From Ceriagrion tenellum (taxonomy: Eukaryota > Arthropoda > Insecta > Odonata > Coenagrionidae): DNA of 64,000 nucleotides. The stretch is from positions 78,443,496-78,507,495 of the forward strand of contig OY720641.1 of assembly GCA_963169105.1 (NCBI GenBank). Reading direction: 5' to 3'. The notes under the pieces are model-generated. The model made no database searches and was not told where the DNA came from. It saw nothing but the letters and a program-made list of their open reading frames with translations. Both the position numbers and the translations under genes were made by a program. The stretch's first letter is position 1; the number at the start of each line of letters is the position of its first letter. This document shows positions 32,324-45,269 of the stretch, in pieces.

Positions 32324-32533
32324 TTTCCTGTTAGCAGCAACCTGGCTAAAATATACTTATAAAAATATAAATATGAACATGAATTAAATTAAACGTAAAT
32401 ACTTGAACTGTCTAATTTTCCTAAACATTTAGATAGCTAAGGAAAATTAGTTATTTAAAGTATTTTCGTTAAATTTCATCCATGTTTATAATTTTATAAG
32501 TATATTTTAGCCAGGTTGCTGCTAACAGGAAAA
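32324..32533. mobile_element. Foldback element (inverted repeat, ~210 bp)
   Basis: TTTCCTGTTAGCAGCAACCT at the left is the exact inverse of AGGTTGCTGCTAACAGGAAA at the right. Pairing continues inward through GGCTAAAATATACTTATAAAA and, with mismatches, to CTAATTTTCCT/AGGAAAATTAG around a short loop. It is a hairpin-type MITE of unknown family with no coding capacity. Confidence 0.88.
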
Positions 32534-35500
32534 TAAAATATTTCTTCACTAAATAACTATTCGTTTGGTGGTCATGAAAGCAATGATTACTCATTCTTCC
32601 TTTTTAATAAATTTGGATCTTTTGTTCAAAACTATAGAAAATTCATTGGCGCATTTTGACAATGAACCATATTTTGCCCTACCAAGCATCTTTTTATTTG
32701 TTTAGACGATGGAATAAATGAAAATAATCATTACATTGATTACTCGGGATGGAAAAATATTTCTTTGGCTTTCCTCCCAAGTATACAGTTTCAGAATAGG
32801 GGAAAACTTTATCTTTTTTTACCTTTCCAACGTATCTTCCTTTCAATTCGACGTCTTAGCGATGCTTTTTAATCTATAGTGAATCTCGTTTTTTTTTGAA
32901 CGGGTATCATTCAACGATTTTCATTAAGACGATTTGTATGGCCCAACTGTGGATGTAAGTAGGCTTACGAATTGAAATTCCAATTTACCATTGTATTAAC
33001 GATGAGATAATATTGCTATGGGTTATTCGTTAGAGGTGGAACAGGTTGCCATGAAATGGAAGAATTACGCCGATGATAAAAGGTGATGAAAGGAACTTTA
33101 ATGGGAAATTCGTCGGAGATAACTTCAAGAAAGTGAAAGGCTTGCTCAAGCGAGTGGCTGATAAGGATATCTCTCGTGCGCTCAAAAGGTTAGCCCTACG
33201 AAGAGTTCTGAAAGCGGAAGGAACGAGAGATTAGATTCGCTCCAGAGGCAGCTGGCTAATTCCTTAATTTTAAGGAATGGATGTATCGGCAGGATTCTTT
33301 CAAGAGTTTCTTTTTGGCCCGTGCCTCATCAGAGCCTACTTATTTTTGATATGTAATGGATATTGTCAATTTACTTCATTATACTTCTATTGAACAATAA
33401 TGTGAATTCTAGCACCCTAAGATCCAACCACAGCTAGCCAACAGTTACGCCCTTATTGATGGTTGGGTCATAAACATTTACTTGAGTGAGATCGCCTCAA
33501 ATGTGAGCTTGGAATCAATGTTTGGCAGATAGATTTCGAGTAAGTGGTCTTGAGATTTATGTGTATCAGAGTTTTTTAATTTTCTACGTAAATTGTCTAT
33601 CTGCTACTTCCTATTTCTGTTGAGCAATAATGCTAATGAAAGCACCCTATTCATTGTTTGTTCTGGGATCATGCTCCATTAGAACAAAAGTAATTAACAT
33701 ACTAATGCGAGGTAGTGAATAAAAATATAAAGTATAAATGGAAAAGACAAATGGCGCAAGGTAGTATGAAATATTACTTTTTCACATAAAAATTGTATAA
33801 ATCAAATAATTAACAGGTTACAAGTATACAAGGTAAAGTACATATAATGTAGTTAGAAATTCAGCAAACAAGTTCATGATTTAAAGATACAACGACAACA
33901 GTAATAACCAGAATGTATATATTATAATATTTCATTTGAAGTGTTGAAAGAGGGAATTTATATTTATATGTTTGGGTAGATTTTTCCACATATGACACAC
34001 TGTTACAATAAATTATCTGTGGAAATTAGTTGACTTGTGACTAGCAATATATAAAATTTTTCTTGTGGATGTCTTGGTAACAAATAAGTTAAACTGCAAT
34101 AGGGAATTTTTTGTTGAATAAAGAATACAAAAACGACCAACAAAGTATTTTCTTTGATGCTTAATATTGAGCTATCTAAGTTTTTTATAATAGGAAGTCA
34201 AATGGTCATCCCTACAAAGGTGAATAGCTTAGAATCAATTTACATTTCATAGGTTTCGAACAAGCCAGTCTTAAGATTTTTTTTCAAAAAGAATTGCTCC
34301 ATCAGTATCTTCTTGTTTCAAAGCGATCTCAAGTGGATTCATAGCCTTGCCTAATTTTGAACAAGAAAATGTTCGAACACCCGTAGTTTTATCGTCACCT
34401 AAGCATCTTTTGTCGGGTAAGACGTGGAATAAGGCTTTCTTCATCATGCCAAAAATTTCCTCGTCTTAGGTGCAAGATGTAGTTGATTTGTTAATGTTGA
34501 GTATCTCATTGATGAAAGTTTAACTGTTAATACGTTGTGTTCATTGATTGCTTGAATCAAACGTCTTTAATATTAATTTACGAAATATAGTCATCAGAAA
34601 GTAACAACTAGGCAAACAGAATGCTCTAACCGTGGTCAGAATGGATGTGACTACGCTTAATTTCATTCCGAATGTCCAGGACAGTGACTAATGGGTGGGA
34701 AAAAGTGTGGCCAAATTATACAAACCGTGAATGTAAGCATTTTAAACATAAAGCAACTCTTACTTACGGAAATAATATGGTTTTAATCAATAATTCATAA
34801 ATTTAATAAGATTAATTTATCATTTATTTATCTCTTTTTCTGAAAGTAAGTAAGTCAGAAATACAAAAAATAGGGGAGCCTGTAAGCTATCAGTTTCTAA
34901 TAAAAAAAATATATTTGCTATTTGCCTATGCACAAGGAATCCTATAATATTTTTTACCAAGGCTTCACAGCTGAGTAACTATTTATTCACCGATGAAGGA
35001 ACCAAACGGTTTTCTGGGCTGAGAATCCAGTGCCGAGCGGCGTCAATCCAGCCTTGTATTCACCTATTCCTTGTACACAATGAATAAACACCGATTTATC
35101 CATTGTACTCTCATCCCGAAACAAAAATTATTCCGGCACATTCAGCCTAATGATAACGGCGCACGGAATTTATTGACTAATTGCAATTAATGCTGCAATT
35201 TGCTGAAGAGATCTCTCTATTATTATTGAATTCACACCTTTATCAACCAAAGTGTTCGGATGTTGAATGCATTTATTTTAGGTGGAATTCACTTGTTTCA
35301 CATTTCAGAAACCAAGTGTACTCTTTAAAGGATCTCTGTTTGGAATGAGAAAAGTGATCTCTCCTTTGACGATATTACTCCAAATGACGACGTACACTCT
35401 TAAAACTACCCAGATCGATTAGATACTGAGACCTGCTCGTTATGAAATAGATATGCAAAATTTATGAAAAATATGATACGGAGGGCTAAATAAGTTAAAT

Positions 35501-35645
35501 TAAGTTTCTCTTCATTTGATACGTATGATAAGGTGATAAAAATACAACACTTACAATTTCACATGAGCTGAAAAGTAACTTCCAGGTTTCATTATGACGC
35601 TATATTTAGATGGTACTCATTCCATTTTTCTTTTTTATAGAGTTA
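32534..35645. other. No gene recognised; one faint direct repeat
   Basis: Three kilobases of AT-rich DNA. TTCTATTGAACAATAATG ... AGCACCCTA near 33388-33420 recurs in diverged form near 33618-33650, an old local duplication. No open frame is worth reporting. Confidence 0.45.
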
Positions 35646-36946
35646 CAAACTGAATTACCCGGCGTTGCTCGGGATCATACTTCATTCAAAACTCTTTATA
35701 TAAGAGGTGAGGAGTTAGTAAGTAGTTGTGATAACAGACTACATTTCAAGTAATTGTTTTATTAAATTAATATTTTCTTCTGCAGAGCATCTATACAATT
35801 GTGAGACAATAGTAAGTAAACAATGTGACAATATCTCCCATGAACAATAATAATTATAAGTCAAATGACTGAAAAATTGACAGAATGATAAAAATAACAT
35901 GGTAAAATAAAAACAATGAATTTGTAAAACTTGTTTAATATAGAGTAGAGAGACAAATTTTTGAAACCCATTTCTGTAATCATACTCCCTGCACAGCCAG
36001 GCTAAAAGAACATAATAGTTAAGTACATAATTCGAGTACTTACTTGTTGAGTAGCTATTCAGAATTTCATTTTCGTAAATTAAGATTTGATTTGGTGTTT
36101 ATTTCTGTTTGTTTATTTGGTTGTCAAGGAAAATGCGTTAAAAAATCGATTGAAAAAGAGAGAAACTTCATTCTTTCGGGCATTATACCACTAATTTTAG
36201 TAGTATCATGCTTTCGGGTATGCGATAAAATGAATTTCAACTCTATATCTTTAGTTAAAGTTGTTTTAAAAAACGAAATAATTAACCGATGCACAAATTC
36301 CAATGCTTAGAATTCCTAATCGGCTCAACTAAGCAATATGAATTCCAACAGCAATAACCGAAATCTGGTTGTCAAGCGAATATGGTATTGTTGATTTCAC
36401 TGAAAAATATGTGTTTCTGCAGCTAAAAACGCAATTTTCAGTCAATTACGAAGTGAAAAGGATAATTAATTGAAAGAATTAAAAACTTCATTCTTTCAGA
36501 CGTTTAATAAAAAAATTCCAACACTCTATCTTGAGCGGAAATAATTTTAAAAAGTAAATAAACAAAACCCGATACGTACAGCGAACCACCTAAGGGCCCC
36601 TTTTTGGGCCCTTTATGGACCCTGAGATCATTTTAAAGTAGCGTACAACTTTCCTCCTGCCTTAAACTATTACTCGGCAAAATTTCAGAACCATCCTATT
36701 TTGAAATTTAATAGTATTTGAAAAATTAGGTTAGGATTATTAGCTTACCCGTCGGACGTTGTTGCGCGAAAAGTATTCGAAAGAGTAAGAGGGCCTAGGG
36801 GGGGGGGGGCATTAAAATATTTTTATATCTAAAACCTTTGAAACCTTTGCAAGAGTGTACTCAACAACTTCTTAAAGTTTCTCGGCGACGGTGTAGTAAT
36901 GCATACAGGACACACAGACATACATTCGTTTTTATATATATATAGA
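35646..36946 (-). mobile_element. Helitron-like non-autonomous element, ~1.3 kb
   Basis: Read on the minus strand, the element begins TCTATATATATATAAAAACG at 36946, with a 5' TC as in Helitrons. It ends with the hairpin-capable CCCGAGCAACGCCGGG (35673-35658), then TAATTCAG and a degenerate terminus at 35649-35646. An intact relative would read CAGCTAGT there, giving the hairpin-plus-CTAG(T) end. The interior has no accepted open frame, and includes a run of about ten G near 36800. An 88-codon frame at 36044-36310 (+) is Cys- and Phe-rich but shows no family features. Confidence 0.55.
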
Positions 36947-39225
36947 AGAAGAAGATGACGAACGAGGGAAAGATCTTTTAAATATGGCTACAGCTTTCAA
37001 ATAACTTAACTCTAATACCTACTCGTTGATTTGAAAGCATAAATCATTATTCTTTAAGTCGTGATAGCTTTACGCCAATTTTGTCGAAGATGTAAACACC
37101 TTGCAGATGAAAAATCTTCATCATTTCCACGCGAGCATCAAAATGCGTTCGAAATGGAATTGTGGATTTACAGGTAATCATATTACTGCTTAAAAAAATA
37201 GGTTCAGCAAGCTGAAAATCTTTAGTGATCCCTGTTCTTCCAAAAGCAATTTCAGTGCTATGAAATTAATGGAAAATTGGGAGCGCTGAGCAAAAACTGG
37301 CAGTCAATCCGGAGCGGAGGAAGAGGAGAAAATGCAGGAATGAAAGCCGGCTCAAAAAAATAGAAGAAAAGGGACGTAGAAATGGGAGGCAGCTCCCTTA
37401 ATTTTCGAGAGGGAAGCGGCGGAGATAAAATTTAAGGCTATATTCCGTGGCCCAGTTGATATTAAAAATCACGTCCCAAGGAAATTGCTCATTATACACG
37501 GAAATAAAAATTCATCGCTCTGAGCTCCTTTTTTTCGAGCGAGATGGAGAAGAGACAAATACTCCCTTTTTCCGGAGAGCATCAGGAAGAACATTCCCAA
37601 TGTACAAAACAGGCGGAGGGAAGCACGCTAAAGAAAACTCCAGAAATTAAGGCATAGACCGAGGTCAAAATGTTTTTCAGTATTGATAAATGCGAATAAG
37701 CGGAAATCAAAGGCTTATGTGAACTGTTAAAAAAAGGGCATGAAAAGAGGAAAATCGGATTTGGCCTACAGAACTTAAACATCACCAATTTATTTCCCAA
37801 TATATCAAGACGTTATAAATAATTTAATCACGGTCATGTCACGATTAACTTGTGGCAATATCTACAGACATATCCAAATAAAATGCTTTGAAAGTTGATA
37901 AAATCGTCATTACTGAATTCTTCCGAATAAACTTGCAGTTATAATTCAAATTTTAGTCTAAAAGAAATTTGATGTGCTGTAGCTTTCCAATCACTTTCCT
38001 TCTCTGTTGCGTGCTATATTCCCTCATAATGCGTTAGTTTACTGTTGACACACAGAGTAAATACGAAGGAAAACGTATTATTTCCATGTAGAAGAATAGC
38101 TTTGACCTTAAAACCTTCCCATCATTTTTGGAGAATTTGAGAGTTGTATTCGCATCTCTTGTGTTCATTGGCTTGTGGTGAAAAAGTTAATCTAATTGAT
38201 GAAATGGATTTTTTACCACTTTATTCTAGGCTGGTTTTATGGCTTAACGTTTGACTAATCATAGTCCAAGGTAGAATACAAATTAATCAGTATTATTGAG
38301 TAAACTGCTACTCTGGCAGTAAAGACACTTCCCGAACAAATTAACTTCAATTCATCCTTAACTTTACGTTACATAATCACCTTAAAAGTATAATTCAGCC
38401 CACGTATTCCAGTTCCACAATATTTTTTTACCCTTTTCACCTGTTGGAATAAAATATAACGCTGTAGTCTTTCTTGTCTGACTCTACTGCAACAATTGAG
38501 TTATTATACAAGCAGAAATGCGTCAATTTGCCAATACAACAGTTTAGCGAGAAAAGTAATTATACAGTGCGTCCTGTATGCCCAATGTGACATAATCAGC
38601 GCTTGCATCAATGAATAGAAATATGAATGTTTCATGGGTAATATTGTACAAATGAATTTCAACAGATTTGGAAAAGTAAAATACATTTTTTTCAGGTTTA
38701 TGGCGCGTATTTGCTTCAAAAGATAAATTTAAATGGAGAATATCTTTTCAGGTCGGTGCTTATATTATTGTAAATCCATAATAGCCATAAATAATATTAA
38801 TTACTGGTATATAACCTACCATGTTCCAATGGATGCCAGTGTTCCTAAGTCCTTCGACTTTGAACCTGTGAATTCAAGTCATGAAAATCAATTTCGTCCT
38901 AGAATTAAGGTGGAAAACGTAAATTAGCATGATTTCTAACTATCATTTCATTCGATGGCGACCTTCTGCTCTAAAGCTTAATTTTCCAATAAATGGCTTC
39001 TTTTTCTTATTATTAAGATATAGATATAACAATGAAGTTCACTAAATGCCTCATCCTTCCCATTCAATATTTTTTCCAAGTGAATGATAAGCACAGAAGT
39101 TGAATTTCCCTTTGATTGATGACCTCTTTACGACGAGATCGTGCAGTGTGTCTCCAAAATTATGCCTCATCGGATAGAGATGCGTATCGTTTGAAGCTGA
39201 TATAAATTCTCATTTTAAGAATGAA
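36947..39225. other. No gene or repeat recognised
   Basis: AT-rich DNA. Short frames at 37447 (+) and 38504 (-) lack any domain-like pattern. Confidence 0.45.
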
Positions 39226-39227
39226 GT

Positions 39228-39430
39228 CGGCCCCGGCGGCGGCGGAGTAAAGTCCTCGCATGCTAACCTGAGGGCCGCCGGTTCGAGTCCCGCCTGGGTA
39301 GAATATTATCTGCCCAGGAAATGGATGTTTGTGTCTCGTCCGTTGTTACTGTTATCCACCCGATGTAAATTGGCACATTGTGCTGTATTCGGGATAGTGA
39401 AGATAAATAAATAAAAATAAAAAAAAGTAT
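39228..39430 (+). mobile_element. SINE-2 (same tRNA-like head, different body)
   Basis: The head GGCCCCGGCGGCGGCGG, GTAAAGTCCTCGCATGC and B box CGGTTCGAGTCCCGCC (about 39278-39293) matches SINE-1 and SINE-3. CCCAGG-A-ATGGATG follows as in SINE-1. After that the body differs: TCTCGTCCGTTGTTACTG, CACATTGTGCTGTATTCGGG and an A-rich AAATAAATAAAAAT tail. Confidence 0.88.
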
Positions 39431-41895
39431 AAAATAAATGAACAGTGCATATAGGTTCCGTTAATAATAGTAAAAAGGGCACCCTTTCCCTTTGTTAAAT
39501 TTTTAGGCAGGAATAATTTTTAGGAAGGAAAGGTTGACTACAATAATTAACACCAATATACCGAAGTGAAACAGTTACCTATTGAAATTATATTATGAAG
39601 AACTGCACTATGAATCCGCCACAACGGATGACAACCTCGCCACCTAGGAAGGGCTAACGTTTCTCAGTCTACAATAATGGACTGGTGTGGTCAATTATGA
39701 TTGCCCCTGGTGCAACTTCTGCTTCAAGAGACCGATGGCCAGTCAACTATGAGAACGCATACCTTAGTTTTTGTTTTTAGTGTCCGCCCACATTTTGGTT
39801 CTAAATTGATATGCACACCGCTATCATCTCCAGAGCATAATCCTTTTCAAATATGGATTATATATAACCACACATGAGCGACTTCCTTTCCCTTAATTCA
39901 CACGTTTCATTCAATTTTAATCGACTGAATAGTAAAAGTTACCACTTAAATAACAACCGACTTCATCCCAATGAGATTAAATGAAATTCACACTTCAAGG
40001 GGAGCCTTGCGAGGCAATTTATTTCCCAATGGGTACTGACTTAGGTATACTACTAGTACATCTTGCCAATAAACAGTTAAATTTTAAAAAATACTGGAAA
40101 GCATCGAAAACTTCTTTGTTTATTTACAGAAATACGTTAAAATATCCCCTATCAGCCTAAATTTAACCGTCTCAGAATATTACTGCGACAATGCTGACTA
40201 TTATAAAACAACACCTGCATACCATTAATGAACTAATGATTTTGTGATTTTAAGGAAGGCTTCCCTTTGATCCATATTTTTTGTTCTCCTAAACATACAC
40301 CAAATGTGGTACCTAATATTAGAAAAATCATCATTTTTAAGAATCTTTTTTGATTGTATTCAATTTTTTCTGGTACCCTACTCGGCTCACTTGGCTATGG
40401 CAAATGAGTTTAGGTGATTCCAAAAGTATTTAATCGGTATCACTTGAAATATGGAAGGGTAAAAGACATTAAGGTGCTAAAGATGCTACAATGGATTGAT
40501 TTCTGAGCGCCATCCTTTAATAACTAACGTTATTTAGAAAACTAAATTAAAGAAGTTCATCTATTGAGAGATTTTATGCATAATCGTGTTCATGCAAAGT
40601 AAGAGGGGAGCAATGAACGTGTTTCTATGGCTCCAGTCGTAAGCATTCGATAATTTGTGCCACTGTGGTCCGTGGCCACCGCAGCCACAGAGACCTTAAA
40701 TGTCGCGGAGAGGCCTCGAAAAGCTCAGTTAATTGTAAATTAATGATTCCCTCCGGATATTGACATAATCCCGGGGAACCCACGACGACCCCTCTGCGGT
40801 TTTTGCCTTAGGCAATAGACCCTTAAATTAGCTCTGTGCATGAATAGAAACCAAACCGCCTCTCAAAATCCTAGTACTTCAAAAGATTTCATCGTGGCAT
40901 TTTTAATTTTAAGTTGTCATCCACAATCTCTTTACCACATATAATTAATAAACACACATTATTATTCATTTATAATTTCCTGACGAAAGGTTTACATCAT
41001 TTTGAACATGAATGCAATGTAGTATGCCTTTATTGTAGCTTTTTTTCAAGAAATTTTGTCTACTGACATTTTTTGCCGGTTTTCGCTCATGCATCATTGG
41101 TTATAGTGATTTAAAATAAAGTTGTGTATTGTTTAATACATCCTTGTAACAGCTCACCCCCTGCTCCGCACCCTTGAGGTGGCTGTAAGTAGAATCATCA
41201 GCAGTCATAGCTACTTAAGTGGCATTCCTCAGTACTAACTTTTCAGCTTACTAGATATTACTTCAATAATTTCTCATTTTGAAATCCTCTAATTTTTTTC
41301 AATAACTCTTCCCGTTTCTTTATAATTCCGTAATCATCCTCTGATCCGAAAATTGCCTCAAATTTTTCTTCGTAGAAGATTTCTCATCGAGCATATTTTC
41401 CCTCCAGACTTCAAGTTTTAAATTGCATTGACTCCATTGTGAACGATTCACTCCGTAAATTTTCATATTTGTCATACGTCAGTAATACCTCATTTCCTTT
41501 TTGGTACTGCTGCCAGTGCACGAACTACACTTCATTGGAGACGTGATTTTTTTGATGAATTTATTCCCTAACAAATCCACCCAGTGTTACTAGCTTTTCG
41601 TTGAGTTTAATTCAAGTAGGATAATTTCTGTGTCCCAGGCACTCTTGTCTCCGTCATCCTTACTTCTTCCAAATGTCTCACAAAAATCATTCCACTTGTT
41701 TGGGTTTATACTGTCCAGGACTGTGGGTAAATTTTAATTATAAATATCATTTGATGACTATTAATTTGATCTTATTAATATCATTGGTCTGAAAGAGAAT
41801 CGATTTTCTTCCACGCAAATTAACTCCTTCCTGTATATGTCCTCTCCTACTTACTCTACCAACATTACTTTATTTAATTTATTGCACATTTTGCA
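39431..41895. other. No gene recognised; GC-richer patch 40620-40860
   Basis: AT-rich apart from a patch with GTCCGTGGCCACCGCAGCC, and ACCCCTCTGCGG further on. That patch has no accepted ORF and could be a conserved non-coding element, which cannot be judged without comparison. Confidence 0.45.
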
Positions 41896-41900
41896 AATAT

Positions 41901-42210
41901 CGAAAGATACTGAATTCAGTGCGAATTCCAGAGCGATATGATCGGATTTCTGATGATCTAAGTAAATTCAGAGGGCGAGAGTACTTTGTACTTAGCTGTA
42001 TTCGAAAGATACTGAATTCAGTGCGAATTCCAGAGCGATATGATCGGATTTCTGATGATCTAAGTAAATTCAGAGGGCGAGAGTACTTTGTACTTAGATG
42101 TATTCGAAATATACTGAATTCAGTGCAAATTCCAGAGTGATATGATCGGATTTCTGATGATCTAAGTAAATTCAGAGGGCGACAGTACTTTGTACTTAGA
42201 TGTATTCAGA
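41901..42210 (+). repeat. 102-bp tandem repeat, three copies
   Basis: TACTGAATTCAGTGC starts at 41908 and 42010, and TACTGAATTCAGTGCAAAT at 42112, giving an exact 102-bp period with few differences. The last copy ends near 42210 at TAGATGTATTC. As 102 is a multiple of three, one plus-strand frame stays open across two copies (RIPERYDRISDDLSKFRGRE per unit). In the third copy the codon after IPE is a stop (TGA for CGA). Each unit also contains the palindrome AGTACTTTGTACTT. Confidence 0.95.
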
Positions 42211-44349
42211 AAAAAATACAAATATTAAAATATAACTTCCTAGGGTTCTTCTATGTAATCTAAGAAAAAGATAGATATTTTGAATCAAAGTATACTGCTG
42301 GTGTGTACAATGTACACTGTACACATGAAAGGATATCATCCCAGATAATAGTTGTTGTTGCTTAAGAGAACAAAATTAGAGGTGTCAATGATAATTATTT
42401 AATATTCCAACTAAATTGTGATACTCCACTTCTAGCCTCCTGTCGGGTTTCATCATTTCCTTTGCTTTTATGCAAATTATAACTTATGAATTTACTTCCA
42501 TAGGACTCTTCTTTCTATTTACCTTGAATTCAGTAAAAACAAATTTCTCCCATCAACATCAGGAATCAATGATTGCTGCTTACTTCGTAAAACTACCACC
42601 TCATTCAAATTTCTACAGGAACTCCCTTTATTCCGTTATCACGACAACCATTTGTTTTCCTTTTCTCTCTGCCAATCATCTTCCCTGAAATGTGTTCATC
42701 CAAGAACCACGTACAAGAGCCCAACGCATTCATTTTGGTTCTTTTATCTCCCACTTTTCTTTTGTTCTTCAATAGTTATCCATCTTTCCGCTTTGTTTTT
42801 ATCCTCATTATCTCCGTCCAGGTTTCATTTTTTCCTTCTCTTAGTAGCATCAAAGTGTGTGTCAGTTGGTCATGCAAGTGTGTCCATGCCTGATTTCTGG
42901 TCGGAAAAATTATCTTGAAGCACTTTTCATTTTTGTTTTGAGTAATATGAGATTTCGCTGTAACTTATTATATTATTAAGTAAATACTCTCCCGTTTAAT
43001 TTTATGCTTTAGACCCGTGACGGTTAGAAAAATGTACGTTAGGTGATGTTCTCATAGCACCTTAATAGGTCGTATATCTAGTGAAAAAAGGACTATGCCG
43101 CTAGAAATTCAGTTCAGGGCCGGTTCTTGACCAAAAATATGGGTCGTAACCAGGAGGCAAAAAATATGGGGACTATACAGGCTTTAGAAGGGTAATGGCC
43201 TCGAAAAACTGGGCCTAACTCCCTTCTGAAGAGCGTGAATTCAGTGGCTGAAAAGCCTTCCAGGGTGGTGCAAATAAGGATTTGCAGGGCGCTAGAGAAA
43301 TCCTTGGGAAAAACTTTTGATTCTTCTGCTCGGTTTTCCTCACTTGCTTTGGTATCCTTGCCCTAAAAAAACCACCTAATCGCGAGTGCTTTGACGATCT
43401 GCAACGTCTATTAAGATGCTTTTGTAGGCTATGAGGATTGAAGGATACAGAGGATATGAGAGACCCTTAATAGTGTTTTGGGAAACATTACGTTCCTCAA
43501 CTTACTTTTGCTGCTTGCTTGTGTGTCATTACTCCGTCGCGAGATCTGAGATCGCGAGGACAGCCGAGTTTTTCGTCACCTATGACGTTGCTTATATAGC
43601 AGCAGTTTTCAATGTACTAGGGTATACTCCGCTTGTTGAGTAAAGGCAGCGTAAGGGGAATGTGTTCCACTGTTGAGCAAAATGTGTAGTCCTGCAAATT
43701 CAGTATAAACTGTAAAAATTTGGATTGTTTAACTTATTCTATCATGCTTAATAAATATTAATGAATACCAGTGGTTAAAGTAGAGTAATAAACAGGTGAA
43801 TTTTTTTGTTTTGGCACCGAATCATCATTTATTGATTTATATTGGAGGAATGATATAATGGCGAGATAGGAGATATAACTATGGCGAGATGGGATAAATG
43901 GAGCTAATAAATTAGAGAACCATTGGTTTAAAATGAAGCGATTATCGGAGTGGAAGAGAAACAGAAGGATTTTAATCTTGAAGGAGGCTTTTAGGGACGT
44001 AACAGGAAGGTATTTTCGGGGAGGCTTAAGGATTATTTAACAGGCTTGGGTAAAGAACGTCTGTGGGACGACTTTGGGAAATCGAGTGGTACTGATTGCA
44101 TGAAAGAAGAAAAAAGAAGTCTTCCTTTGAAGAACAGTGCCGGCATCTCGTTGTTTCCAGTCGGTAGTGAAAAGACTTTCTGTGGCAAAGGAGCGATTCT
44201 TCATTATCTCTTGGGAGGAAGTTTTGATCGCTTTTTCCCGTTCTATCTCTGTTCATTGCTCGCAGTAGTTGATTAGGATGTTCAATTTCTCCAACTGATT
44301 CGGTTGTACTACACCATTCTCTCTAAATCCTCAGTCCGTAGACAATTAT
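42211..44349. other. No gene recognised
   Basis: AT-rich with a C/T-rich section at 42640-42840. Open frames at 42470-42918 and 44046-44276 overlap others in opposite or shifted phase and show no conserved motif. Confidence 0.45.
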
Positions 44350-44435
44350 AACGTCCGTAACGTTGCTAGTATTTGAACCTGCGGACATGGGCTGCGAACC
44401 CGGAGTGTGACCGACTTGGCCTCCTCGATGGGCTT
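44350..44435 (-). repeat. tRNA-like sequence (Ser/Leu-type layout), probable SINE or tRNA pseudogene
   Basis: The minus strand reads GAGGAGGCCAAGTCGGTC, an A-box-like stretch, and about 35 bases on GCAGGTTCAAATACT, close to the B-box consensus GGTTCAAATCC. The spacing and the GGGTTCGCAGCCC arm between them suggest a tRNA with a long variable arm. The acceptor stem does not close. No A tail or second copy is seen in the window. Confidence 0.45.
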
Positions 44436-45233
44436 TTGTTTGCCTCATCCGTGTATTCATTCTTTTCTAAACATCATTGAAATTGAATAAATTAGGAGTG
44501 TGTTGCCATTTTGGAATCGCTAATTTTCTCTGTTACAAACTTCACTTTTATATCAAGACTTATTTTTAGATAAACAGATCATTTGGAATTTGTCATATCT
44601 CATGATAAACGACAAATATTTTGGTAACCGTCATTTTAATGGTCATGTTCACTTTAATTTTAAAACTGAAGAAGATATATTTTGAAAAAATATTCGGAAA
44701 CGTTCTTCAGAAAGAAAAATAAATGCACTATTGGAAGATGAAACTCTCTTTCCTCATCCCCTTTTCTGAAAATTCAGGATTTGTAATCGAAAAACTTTAG
44801 ATTTTTTTATGCTATTATTAATATTTTTCAATATATTTTCTCATGGCTCATGGTGTATGGCGCAATTTATGAGCCAACTCGGAGGAAATGAGGTATGTAA
44901 GGGTAGGGCAGTGTGAAAGAAATCATAACAGAACCATTTCTATGGACTTTCCACCAAGAATTTAAAATTATTAATAATACATGCCCAAATGCACTTATAC
45001 ACAATTGTGTAGCATGCACTCTCATACAAGTCTCATTTGAAATGGCTATCGTGCGTCCTAATAATTTTTAGTACCTTTTCCTTTTTCGTCTTAAATTAAC
45101 AATTTTTCTTTGACAATAGACGATGATTTATTACATTTACGCCTGATATATGGTTCTTATTCCTTAATAAATAATACAAGTTCTTTGGTCACTTTGTGGT
45201 ATTCCATTTTTTTCAGTGAATTTAAAGATAACA
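44436..45233. other. No gene recognised
   Basis: AT-rich, nothing notable. Confidence 0.45.
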
Positions 45234-45269
45234 TTTACAAAACCACATACAAGTATGTAGTTTTGTAAA
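45234..45269. repeat. Short near-perfect hairpin
   Basis: TTTACAAAACCACATAC and GTATGTAGTTTTGTAAA are inverse with one mismatch and are separated by two bases. Confidence 0.9.

Noticed and set aside
36044..36310. 88-codon ORF with many Cys and Phe as a small secreted protein
   Set aside because: No signal peptide cleavage pattern, lies inside the Helitron-like element, and its composition follows AT-rich DNA.
41901..42210. CRISPR array
   Set aside because: Contiguous 102-bp units with no unique spacers, in a eukaryotic repeat landscape.
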